The notes under the pieces: model-generated
What the model was told of the DNA's origin: nothing
Databases searched by the model: none
The model's input: only the letters and a program-made list of their open reading frames with translations
Part shown: positions 37,110 through 48,641 of the stretch, piece by piece
How the letters are laid out: each line of letters begins with the position of its first letter
Numbering within the stretch: the stretch's first letter is position 1
NCBI RefSeq assembly: GCF_026230105.1
Contig: NW_026614264.1
Coordinates: forward strand, 158,079-222,078
Direction: 5' to 3'
DNA: 64,000 bases
From: Diorhabda sublineata
Taxonomy: Eukaryota; Arthropoda; Insecta; Coleoptera; Chrysomelidae
Made by a program: the position numbers and the translations under genes

Positions 37110-39680
37110 CATCTAACTCTGTCAGATATCGTCGATTAACATCCATTGAAGCCCATTGAAGTCAACTGTCACTTTGTGTTAATTGAAAATTTTCAAAGTC
37201 TATCTTCCTCATTTGAAGTCGAATTTCAACATTTCTCATATATTTGAGTGGGTTTGCGTCTAACTTTGTCAGATATCATCGAAAAACATCCATTGAAGAC
37301 CATTGAAGCCAACTGTCACTTTGTGATAATATAAAACTTTCAAAGTCTTTCTTCCTCATTTGAAGTCGAATTTCAACATTTCTCATATATTTGAGTGAGT
37401 TTGCGTCTAACTTTGTCAGATATCATCGAAAAACATCCATTGAAGCCCATTGAAGCCAACTGTCACTTTGTGTTAATTGAAAATTTTCAAAGTCTATCTT
37501 CCTCATTTGAAGTCGAATTTCAACATTTCTTATATATTTGAGTGAGTTTGCGTCTAACTTTGTCAGATATCATCGAAAAACATCCATTGAAGCCCATTGA
37601 AGCCAACTGTCACTTTGTGTTAATTGAAAATTTTCAAAGTTCTATCTTCCTCATTTGAAGTCGAATTTCAACATTTCTTATATATTTGAGTGAAATCGCA
37701 TCTAACTCTGTCAGATATCGTCGATTAACATCCATTGAAGCCCATTGAAGTCAACTGTCACTTTGTGATAATTGAAAATTTTCAAAGTCTATCTTCCTCA
37801 TTTGAAGTCGAATTTCAACATTTCTTATATATTTGAGTGGAATCGCATCTAACTCTGTCAGATATCGTCGATTAACATCAATTGAAGCCCATTTAAGCCC
37901 AATGAAGCCCATTGAAGCCAACTGTTACTTTGTGTTAATTGAGAATTTTCAAAGTCTATCTTCCTCATTTGAAGTCGAATTTCAACATTTCTTATATATT
38001 TGAGTGAGTTTGCATCTAACTTTGTCAGATATCATCGAAAAACATCCATTGAAGCCCATTGAAGCCAACTGTCACTTTGTGTTAATTGAAAATTTTCAAA
38101 GTCTATCTTCCTCATTTGAAGTCGAATTTCAACATTTCTTATATATTTGAGTGAGATCGCATCTAACTTTGTCAGATATCGTCGAATAACATCCATTGAA
38201 GCCCATTGAAGTCAACTGTCACTTTGTGTTAATTGAAAATTTTCAAAGTCTATCTTCCTCATTTGAAGTCGAATTTCAACATTTCTTATATATTTGAGTG
38301 AGTTCGCACCTATCTTTGTCAGATATCATCGAATAACATCCATTGAAGCTCATTGAGGTCAACTGTCACTTTGTGTTAATTGAAAATTTTCAAAGTCTAT
38401 CTTCCTCATTTGAAGTCGAATTTCAACATTTCTTATATATTTGAGTGAGTTTGCGTCTAACTTTGTCAGATATCATCGAAAAACATCCATTGAAGCCCAT
38501 TGAAGTCAACTGTCACTTTGTGTTAATTGAAAATTTTCAAAGTCTATCTTCCTCATTTGAAGTCGAATTTCAACATTTCTCATATATTTGAGTGAGTTTG
38601 CGTCTAACTTTGTCAGATATCATCGAAAAACATCCATTGAAGCCCATTGAAGCCAACTGTCACTTTGTGTTAATTGAAAATTTTCAAAGTCTATCTTCCT
38701 CATTTGAAGTCGAATTTCAACATTTCTTATATATTTGAGTGAGTTTGCATCTAACTTTGTCAGATATCATCGAAAAACATCCATTGAAGCTCATTGAGGT
38801 CAACTGTCACTTTGTGTTAATTGAAAATTTTCAAAGTCTATCTTCCTCATTTGAAGTCGAATTTCAACATTTCTCATATATTTGAGTGAGTTTGCGTCTA
38901 ACTTTGTCAGATATCATCGAAAAACATCCATTGAAGCCCATTGAAGCCAACTGTCACTTTGTGATAATTGAAAATTTTCAAAGTCTTTCTTCCTCATTTG
39001 AAGTCGAATTTCAACATTTCTTATATATTTGAGTAAGTTCGCATCTAACTTTGTCAGATATCATCGAATAACATCCATTGAAGCCCATTGAGGTCAACTG
39101 TCACTTTGTGATAATTGAAAATTTTCAAAATCTATCTTCCTCATTTGAAGTCGAATTTCAACATTTCTTATATATTTGAGTGAGTTCGCACCTAACTTTT
39201 TCAGATATCATCGAATAACATCCATTGAAGCCCATTGAGGTCAACTGTCACTTTGTGTTAATTGAAAATTTTCAAAGTCTATCTTCCTCATTTGAAGTCG
39301 AATTTCAACATTTCTTATATATTTGAGTGAGTTCGCACCTAACTTTGTCAGATATCATCGAATAACATCCATTGAAGCTCATTGAGGTCAACTGTCACTT
39401 TGTGTTAATTGAAAATTTTCAAAGTCTATCTTCCTCATTTGAAGTCGAATTTCAACATTTCTCATATATTTGAGTGAGTTTGCGTCTAACTTTGTCAGAT
39501 ATCATCGAAAAACATCCATTGAAGCAAATTGAAGCCAACTGTCACTTTGTGATAATTGAAAATTTTCAAAGTCTTTCTTCCTCATTTGAAGTCGAATTTC
39601 AACATTTCTTATATATTTGAGTAAGTTCGCATCTAACTTTGTCAGATATCATCGAATAACATCCATTGAAGCCCATTGAG
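37110..39680 (+). repeat. 18-monomer unit, founder-like copy
   Basis: Matches about 43452-46022 at an offset of 6342 bp. It includes class G, the extra T, the decamer expansion, F, E with 'gcacctatc', two C, an A with 'gaagctc', C, D, then E with 'aactttttcag', E, and a C with 'gaagcaaattg' at 39521. The match stops near 39680 ('gaggtc' against 'gaagcc'). Confidence 0.8.
37882..37921 (+). repeat. 20-bp decamer expansion, copy 5 of 8
   Basis: Lies 1785 bp after copy 4, and begins the series that recurs 6342 bp later. Confidence 0.95.
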
Positions 39681-41475
39681 GTCAACTGTCACTTTGTGAT
39701 AATTGAAAATTTTCAAAATCTATCTTCCTCATTTGAAGTCGAATTTCAACATTTCTTATATATATGAGTGAGTTTACATCTAACTTTGTCAGATATCATC
39801 GAATAACATCCATTGAAGCCTATTGAGGTCAACTGTCACTTTGTGATAATTGAAAATTTTCAAAGTCTATCTTCCTCATTTGAAGTCGAATTTCAACATT
39901 TCTTATATATTTGAGTGAGTTTGCATCTAACTTTGTCAGATATCATCGAATAACATTCATGAAGCCCATTGAGGTCAACTGTCACTTTGTGATAATTGAA
40001 AATTTTCAAAGTCTATCTTCCTCATTTGAAGTCGAATTTCAACATTTCTTATATATTTGAGTGAGTTTGCATCTAACTTTGTCAGATATCATCGAATAAC
40101 ATCCATTGAAGCCCATTGAGGTCAACTGTCACTTTGTGTTAATTGAAAATTTTCAAAGTCTATCTTCCTCATTTGAAGTCGAATTTCAACATTTCTTATA
40201 TATTTGAGTGAGTTCGCACCTAACTTTGTCAGATATCATCGAATAACATCCATTGAAGCCCATTGAGGTCAACTGTCACTTTGTGTTAATTGAAAATTTT
40301 CAAAGTCTATCTTCCTCATTTGAAGTCGAATTTCAACATTTCTTATATATTTGAGTGGAATCGCATCTAACTCTGTCAGATATCGTCGATTAACATCCAT
40401 TGAAGCCCATTGAAGTCAACTGTCACTTTGTGTTAATTGAAAATTTTCAAAGTCTATCTTCCTCATTTGAAGTCGAATTTCAACATTTCTTATATATTTG
40501 AGTGAGTTTGCATCTAACTTTGTCAGACATCGTCGATTAACATCCATTGAAGCCCATTGAAGTCAACTGTCACTTTGTGATAATTGAAAATTTTCAAAGT
40601 CTATCTTCCTCATTTGAAGTCGAATTTCAACATTTCTTATATATTTGAGTGAGTTTGCATCTAACTTTGTCAGATATCATCGAATAACATCCATTGAAGC
40701 CCATTGAGGTCAACTGTCACTTTGTGATAATTGAAAATTTTCAAAGTCTATCTTCCTCATTTGAAGTCGAATTCCAACATTTCTTATATATTTGAGTGAG
40801 TTTGCATCTAACTTTGTCAGATATCATCGAATAACATCCATTGAAGCCCATTGAGGTCAACTGTCAATTTGTGTTAATTGAAAATTTTCAAAGTCTATCT
40901 TCCTCATTTGAAGTCGAATTTCATCATTTCTTATATATTTGAGTGAGTTTGCGTCTACCTTTGTCAGATATCATCGAAAAACATCCATTGAAGCCCATTG
41001 AAGTCAACTGTCACTTTGTGTTAATTGAAAATTTTCAAAGTCTATCTTCCTCATTTGAATTCGAATTTCAACATTTCTCATATATTTGAGTGAGTTTGCG
41101 TCTAACTTTGTCAGATATCATCGAAAAACATCCATTGAAGCCCATTGAAGCCAACTGTCACTTTGTGTTAATTGAAAATTTTCAAAGTCTATCTTCCTCA
41201 TTTGAAGTCGAATTTCAACATTTCTTATATATTTGAGTGAGTTTGCATCTAACTTTGTCAGATATCATCGAAAAACATCCATTGAAGCCCATTGAGGTCA
41301 ACTGTCACTTTGTTATAATTGAAAATTTTCAAAGTCTATCTTCCTCATTTGAAGTCGAATTTCAACATTTCTTATATATTTGAGTGAGTTTGCATCTAAC
41401 TTTGTCAGATATCATCGAATAACATCCATTGAAGCCCATTGAGGTCAACTGTCACTTTGTGATAATTGAAAATTT
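38500..41475 (+). repeat. Segment duplicated 11,382 bp away, first copy
   Basis: About 38500-41475 matches 49880-52857. Shared rare markers at exactly 11,382 bp are 'gaagcaaatt' (39521 and 50903), 'gtttacatc' (39772 and 51154) and a one-base deletion 'aacattcatgaag' (39952 and 51334). The offset is 77 x 147 plus 63, the 63 explained by three units that each carry 21 extra bases. Differences include 'tatatatgag' near 39759, 'gtcaatttg' near 40863 and 'ttcagagtc' near 51242. Confidence 0.9.
39952..39965 (+). other. One-base deletion in a monomer
   Basis: 'aacattcatgaag' replaces 'aacatccattgaag', shifting phase by minus 1. It is shared with 51334, showing that the two segments have one origin. 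Confidence 0.85.
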
Positions 41476-42490
41476 TCAAAATCTATCTTCCTCATTTGAA
41501 GTCGAATTTCAACATTTCTTATATATTTGAGTGAGTTTGCGTCGAACTTTGTCAGATATCATCGAAAAACATCAATTGAAGCCCATTGAAGCCAACTGTC
41601 ACTTTGTGTTAAATGAAAATTTTCAAAGTCTATCTTCCTCATTTGAAGTCGAATTTCAACATTTCTCATATATTTGAGTGGGTTTGCGTCTAACTTTGAA
41701 AGAATATCATCGAAAAACATCCATTGAAGCCCATTGATGCCAACTGTCACTTTGTGATAATTGAAAATTTTCAAAGTCTATCTTCCTCATTTGAAGTCGA
41801 ATTTCAACATTTCTTATATATTTGAGTGAGTTTGCATCTAACTTTGTCAGATATCATCGAATAACATCCATTGAAGCCCATTGAGGTCAACTGTCACTTT
41901 GTGTTAATTGAAAATTTTCAAAGTCTATCTTCCTCATTTGAAGTCGAATTTCATCATTTCTTATATATTTGAATGAGTTTGCGTCTAACTTTGTCAGATA
42001 TCATCGAAAAACATCCATTGAAGCCCATTGAAGTCAACTGTCACTTTGTGTTAATTGAAAATTTTCAAAGTCTATCTTCCTCATTTGAATTCGAATTTCA
42101 ACATTTCTCATATATTTGAGTGAGTTTGCGTCTAACTTTGTCAGATATCATCGAAAAACATCCATTGAAGCCCATTGAAGCCAACTGTCACTTTGTGTTA
42201 ATTGAAAATTTTCAAAGTCTATCTTCCTCATTTGAAGTCGAATTTCAACATTTCTTATATATTTGAGTGAGTTTGCATCTAACTTTGTCAGATATCATCG
42301 AAAAACATCCATTGAAGCCCATTGAGGTCAACTGTCACTTTGTTATAATTGAAAATTTTCAAAGTCTATCTTCCTCATTTGAAGTCGAATTTCAACATTT
42401 CTTATATATTTGAGTGAGTTTGCATCTAACTTTGTCAGATATCATCGAATAACATCCATTGAAGCCCATTGAGGTCAACTGTCACTTTGT
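40840..42490 (+). repeat. 7-monomer offset duplication (1030 bp)
   Basis: About 40840-41460 matches 41870-42490. EcoRI sites lie at 41057 and 42087, and 'ttgttataatt' at 41310 and 42340. The extra base over 1029 is the class H insertion at 41698. 'gcgtctacc' near 40952 against 'gcgtctaac' separates the copies. Confidence 0.8.
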
Positions 42491-43240
42491 GATAATTGAA
42501 AATTTTTAAAGTCTATCTTCCTCATTTGAAGTCGAATTTCAACATTTCTTATATATTTGAGTGAGTTTGCATCTAACTTTGTCAGATATCATCGAATAAC
42601 ATCCATTGAAGCCCATTGAAGTCAACTGTCACTTTGTGTTAATTGAAAATTTTCAAAGTCTATCTTCCTCATTTGAAGTCGAATTTCAACATTTCTTATA
42701 TATTTGAGTGAGTTCGCACCTAACTTTGTCAGATATCATCGAATAACATCCATTGAAGCCCATTGAGGTCAACTGTCACTTTGTGTTAATTGAAAATTTT
42801 CAAAGTCTATCTTCCTCATTTGAAGTCGAATTTCAACATTTCTTATATATTTGAGTGAGTTCGCACCTAACTTTGTCAGATATCATCGAATAACATCCAT
42901 TGAAGCTCATTGAGGTCAACTGTCACTTTGTGTTAATTGAAAATTTTCAAAGTCTATCTTCCTCATTTGAAGTCGAATTTCAACATTTCTCATATATTTG
43001 AGTGAGTTTGCGTCTAACTTTGTCAGATATCATCGAAAAACATCCATTGAAGCCCATTGAAGCCAACTGTCACTTTGTGATAATTGAAAATTTTCAAAGT
43101 CTTTCTTCCTCATTTGAAGTCGAATTTCAACATTTCTTATATATTTGAGTAAGTTCGCATCTAACTTTGTCAGATATCATCGAATAACATCCATTGAAGC
43201 CCATTGAGGTCAACTGTCACTTTGTGATAATTGAAAATTT
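41750..43240 (+). repeat. Segment duplicated 10,352 bp away, first copy
   Basis: Matches about 52100-53590. 'tttcatcatt' lies at 41949 and 52301, the EcoRI site at 42087 and 52439, and 'aatttttaaag' at 42501 and 52853. The last marker also occurs at 28765, where the neighbouring monomers are likewise related. Confidence 0.85.
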
Positions 43241-43454
43241 TCAAAATCTATCTTCCTCATTTGAAGTCGAATTTCAACATTTCTTATATATTTGAGTGAG
43301 TTTGCGTCGAACTTTGTCAGATATCATCGAAAAACATCAATTGAAGCCCATTGAAGCCAACTGTCACTTTGTGTTAAATGAAAATTTTCAAAGTCTATCT
43401 TCCTCATTTGAAGTCGAATTTCAACATTTCTTATATATTTGAGTGGAATCGCAT

Positions 43455-46121
43455 CTAACTCTGTCAGATATCGTCGATTAACATCCATTGAAGCCCATTG
43501 AAGTCAACTGTCACTTTGTGTTAATTGAAAATTTTCAAAGCCTATCTTCCTCATTTGAAGTCGAATTTCAACATTTCTCATATATTTGAGTGGGTTTGCG
43601 TCTAACTTTGTCAGATATCATCGAAAAACATCCATTGAAGACCATTGAAGCCAACTGTCACTTTGTGATAATATAAAACTTTCAAAGTCTTTCTTCCTCA
43701 TTTGAAGTCGAATTTCAACATTTCTCATATATTTGAGTGAGTTTGCGTCTAACTTTGTCAGATATCATCGAAAAACATCCATTGAAGCCCATTGAAGCCA
43801 ACTGTCACTTTGTGTTAATTGAAAATTTTCAAAGTCTATCTTCCTCATTTGAAGTCGAATTTCAACATTTCTTATATATTTGAGTGAGTTTGCGTCTAAC
43901 TTTGTCAGATATCATCGAAAAACATCCATTGAAGCCCATTGAAGCCAACTGTCACTTTGTGTTAATTGAAAATTTTCAAAGTTCTATCTTCCTCATTTGA
44001 AGTCGAATTTCAACATTTCTTATATATTTGAGTGAAATCGCATCTAACTCTGTCAGATATCGTCGATTAACATCCATTGAAGCCCATTGAAGTCAACTGT
44101 CACTTTGTGATAATTGAAAATTTTCAAAGTCTATCTTCCTCATTTGAAGTCGAATTTCAACATTTCTTATATATTTGAGTGGAATCGCATCTAACTCTGT
44201 CAGATATCGTCGATTAACATCAATTGAAGCCCATTTAAGCCCAATGAAGCCCATTGAAGCCAACTGTTACTTTGTGTTAATTGAGAATTTTCAAAGTCTA
44301 TCTTCCTCATTTGAAGTCGAATTTCAACATTTCTTATATATTTGAGTGAGTTTGCATCTAACTTTGTCAGATATCATCGAAAAACATCCATTGAAGCCCA
44401 TTGAAGCCAACTGTCACTTTGTGTTAATTGAAAATTTTCAAAGTCTATCTTCCTCATTTGAAGTCGAATTTCAACATTTCTTATATATTTGAGTGAGATC
44501 GCATCTAACTTTGTCAGATATCGTCGAATAACATCCATTGAAGCCCATTGAAGTCAACTGTCACTTTGTGTTAATTGAAAATTTTCAAAGTCTATCTTCC
44601 TCATTTGAAGTCGAATTTCAACATTTCTTATATATTTGAGTGAGTTCGCACCTATCTTTGTCAGATATCATCGAATAACATCCATTGAAGCTCATTGAGG
44701 TCAACTGTCACTTTGTGTTAATTGAAAATTTTCAAAGTCTATCTTCCTCATTTGAAGTCGAATTTCAACATTTCTTATATATTTGAGTGAGTTTGCGTCT
44801 AACTTTGTCAGATATCATCGAAAAACATCCATTGAAGCCCATTGAAGTCAACTGTCACTTTGTGTTAATTGAAAATTTTCAAAGTCTATCTTCCTCATTT
44901 GAAGTCGAATTTCAACATTTCTCATATATTTGAGTGAGTTTGCGTCTAACTTTGTCAGATATCATCGAAAAACATCCATTGAAGCCCATTGAAGCCAACT
45001 GTCACTTTGTGTTAATTGAAAATTTTCAAAGTCTATCTTCCTCATTTGAAGTCGAATTTCAACATTTCTTATATATTTGAGTGAGTTTGCATCTAACTTT
45101 GTCAGATATCATCGAAAAACATCCATTGAAGCTCATTGAGGTCAACTGTCACTTTGTGTTAATTGAAAATTTTCAAAGTCTATCTTCCTCATTTGAAGTC
45201 GAATTTCAACATTTCTCATATATTTGAGTGAGTTTGCGTCTAACTTTGTCAGATATCATCGAAAAACATCCATTGAAGCCCATTGAAGCCAACTGTCACT
45301 TTGTGATAATTGAAAATTTTCAAAGTCTTTCTTCCTCATTTGAAGTCGAATTTCAACATTTCTTATATATTTGAGTAAGTTCGCATCTAACTTTGTCAGA
45401 TATCATCGAATAACATCCATTGAAGCCCATTGAGGTCAACTGTCACTTTGTGATAATTGAAAATTTTCAAAATCTATCTTCCTCATTTGAAGTCGAATTT
45501 CAACATTTCTTATATATTTGAGTGAGTTCGCACCTAACTTTTTCAGATATCATCGAATAACATCCATTGAAGCCCATTGAGGTCAACTGTCACTTTGTGT
45601 TAATTGAAAATTTTCAAAGTCTATCTTCCTCATTTGAAGTCGAATTTCAACATTTCTTATATATTTGAGTGAGTTCGCACCTAACTTTGTCAGATATCAT
45701 CGAATAACATCCATTGAAGCTCATTGAGGTCAACTGTCACTTTGTGTTAATCGAAAATTTTCAAAGTCTATCTTCCTCATTTGAAGTCGAATTTCAACAT
45801 TTCTCATATATTTGAGTGAGTTTGCGTCTAACTTTGTCAGATATCATCGAAAAACATCCATTGAAGCAAATTGAAGCCAACTGTCACTTTGTGATAATTG
45901 AAAATTTTCAAAGTCTTTCTTCCTCATTTGAAGTCGAATTTCAACATTTCTTATATATTTGAGTAAGTTCGCATCTAACTTTGTCAGATATCATCGAATA
46001 ACATCCATTGAAGCCCATTGAAGCCAACTGTCACTTTGTGATAATTGAAAATTTTCAAAGTCTTTCTTCCTCATTTGAAGTCGAATTTCAACATTTCTTA
46101 TATATTTGAGTAAGTTCGCAT
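43455..46121 (+). repeat. 18-monomer higher-order unit (2667 bp), copy A
   Basis: Class G lies at 43671 and 46338, and the decamer expansion at 44224 and 46891, both 2667 bp apart (18 x 147 plus 21). This copy still has both the E monomer with 'gcacctatc' plus 'gaagctc' near 44645-44700 and the following C-like monomer, which copies B and C have fused. Confidence 0.9.
44224..44263 (+). repeat. 20-bp decamer expansion, copy 6 of 8
   Basis: Lies 6342 bp after copy 5, within 18-monomer copy A. Confidence 0.95.
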
Positions 46122-48641
46122 CTAACTCTGTCAGATATCGTCGATTAACATCCATTGAAGCCCATTGAAGTCAACTGTCACTTTGTGTTAATTGAAAATT
46201 TTCAAAGTCTATCTTCCTCATTTGAAGTCGAATTTCAACATTTCTCATATATTTGAGTGGGTTTGCGTCTAACTTTGTCAGATATCATCGAAAAACATCC
46301 ATTGAAGACCATTGAAGCCAACTGTCACTTTGTGATAATATAAAACTTTCAAAGTCTTTCTTCCTCATTTGAAGTCGAATTTCAACATTTCTCATATATT
46401 TGAGTGAGTTTGCGTCTAACTTTGTCAGATATCATCGAAAAACATCCATTGAAGCCCATTGAAGCCAACTGTCACTTTGTGTTAATTGAAAATTTTCAAA
46501 GTCTATCTTCCTCATTTGAAGTCGAATTTCAACATTTCTTATATATTTGAGTGAGTTTGCGTCTAACTTTGTCAGATATCATCGAAAAACATCCATTGAA
46601 GCCCATTGAAGCCAACTGTCACTTTGTGTTAATTGAAAATTTTCAAAGTTCTATCTTCCTCATTTGAAGTCGAATTTCAACATTTCTTATATATTTGAGT
46701 GAAATCGCATCTAACTCTGTCAGATATCGTCGATTAACATCCATTGAAGCCCATTGAAGTCAACTGTCACTTTGTGATAATTGAAAATTTTCAAAGTCTA
46801 TCTTCCTCATTTGAAGTCGAATTTCAACATTTCTTATATATTTGAGTGGAATCGCATCTAACTCTGTCAGATATCGTCGATTAACATCAATTGAAGCCCA
46901 TTTAAGCCCAATGAAGCCCATTGAAGCCAACTGTTACTTTGTGTTAATTGAGAATTTTCAAAGTCTATCTTCCTCATTTGAAGTCGAATTTCAACATTTC
47001 TTATATATTTGAGTGAGTTTGCATCTAACTTTGTCAGATATCATCGAAAAACATCCATTGAAGCCCATTGAAGCCAACTGTCACTTTGTGTTAATTGAAA
47101 ATTTTCAAAGTCTATCTTCCTCATTTGAAGTCGAATTTCAACATTTCTTATATATTTGAGTGAGATCGCATCTAACTTTGTCAGATATCGTCGAATAACA
47201 TCCATTGAAGCCCATTGAAGTCAACTGTCACTTTGTGTTAATTGAAAATTTTCAAAGTCTATCTTCCTCATTTGAAGTCGAATTTCAACATTTCTTATAT
47301 ATTTGAGTGAGTTCGCACCTATCTTTGTCAGATATCATCGAAAAACATCCATTGAAGCCCATTGAAGTCAACTGTCACTTTGTGTTAATTGAAAATTTTC
47401 AAAGTCTATCTTCCTCATTTGAAGTCGAATTTCAACATTTCTCATATATTTGAGTGAGTTTGCGTCTAACTTTGTCAGATATCATCGAAAAACATCCATT
47501 GAAGCCCATTGAAGCCAACTGTCACTTTGTGTTAATTGAAAATTTTCAAAGTCTATCTTCCTCATTTGAAGTCGAATTTCAACATTTCTTATATATTTGA
47601 GTGAGTTTGCATCTAACTTTGTCAGATATCATCGAAAAACATCCATTGAAGCTCATTGAGGTCAACTGTCACTTTGTGTTAATTGAAAATTTTCAAAGTC
47701 TATCTTCCTCATTTGAAGTCGAATTTCAACATTTCTCATATATTTGAGTGAGTTTGCGTCTAACTTTGTCAGATATCATCGAAAAACATCCATTGAAGCC
47801 CATTGAAGCCAACTGTCACTTTGTGATAATTGAAAATTTTCAAAGTCTTTCTTCCTCATTTGAAGTCGAATTTCAACATTTCTTATATATTTGAGTAAGT
47901 TCGCATCTAACTTTGTCAGATATCATCGAATAACATCCATTGAAGCCCATTGAGGTCAACTGTCACTTTGTGATAATTGAAAATTTTCAAAATCTATCTT
48001 CCTCATTTGAAGTCGAATTTCAACATTTCTTATATATTTGAGTGAGTTCGCACCTAACTTTTTCAGATATCATCGAATAACATCCATTGAAGCCCATTGA
48101 GGTCAACTGTCACTTTGTGTTAATTGAAAATTTTCAAAGTCTATCTTCCTCATTTGAAGTCGAATTTCAACATTTCTTATATATTTGAGTGAGTTCGCAC
48201 CTAACTTTGTCAGATATCATCGAATAACATCCATTGAAGCTCATTGAGGTCAACTGTCACTTTGTGTTAATCGAAAATTTTCAAAGTCTATCTTCCTCAT
48301 TTGAAGTCGAATTTCAACATTTCTCATATATTTGAGTGAGTTTGCGTCTAACTTTGTCAGATATCATCGAAAAACATCCATTGAAGCAAATTGAAGCCAA
48401 CTGTCACTTTGTGATAATTGAAAATTTTCAAAGTCTTTCTTCCTCATTTGAAGTCGAATTTCAACATTTCTTATATATTTGAGTAAGTTCGCATCTAACT
48501 TTGTCAGATATCATCGAATAACATCCATTGAAGCCCATTGAAGCCAACTGTCACTTTGTGATAATTGAAAATTTTCAAAGTCTTTCTTCCTCATTTGAAG
48601 TCGAATTTCAACATTTCTTATATATTTGAGTAAGTTCGCAT
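46122..48641 (+). repeat. 17-monomer derivative (2520 bp), copy B
   Basis: Identical in order to copy A except that one monomer is gone. At about 47308-47345 'gttcgcacctatc' leads directly into 'gaaaaacatcc' and 'gaagtcaac', fusing the front of the E monomer to the back of the next one. The 'taatcgaaaatt' change is at about 48269, as at about 45749 in copy A. Confidence 0.9.
46891..46930 (+). repeat. 20-bp decamer expansion, copy 7 of 8
   Basis: Lies 2667 bp after copy 6, within copy B. Confidence 0.95.

Larger units (their letters stand above)
34790..38445 (+). repeat. 12-monomer higher-order repeat, 1785 bp, two copies
   Basis: Variant order repeats at 12 x 147 plus 21 bp. 'gttcgcaccta' lies at 34879 and 36664, and the decamer expansion at 36097 and 37882. 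The repeat overlaps the 11-monomer pattern upstream, so 34.8-35.9 kb belongs to both, which suggests stacked duplication events. Confidence 0.85.
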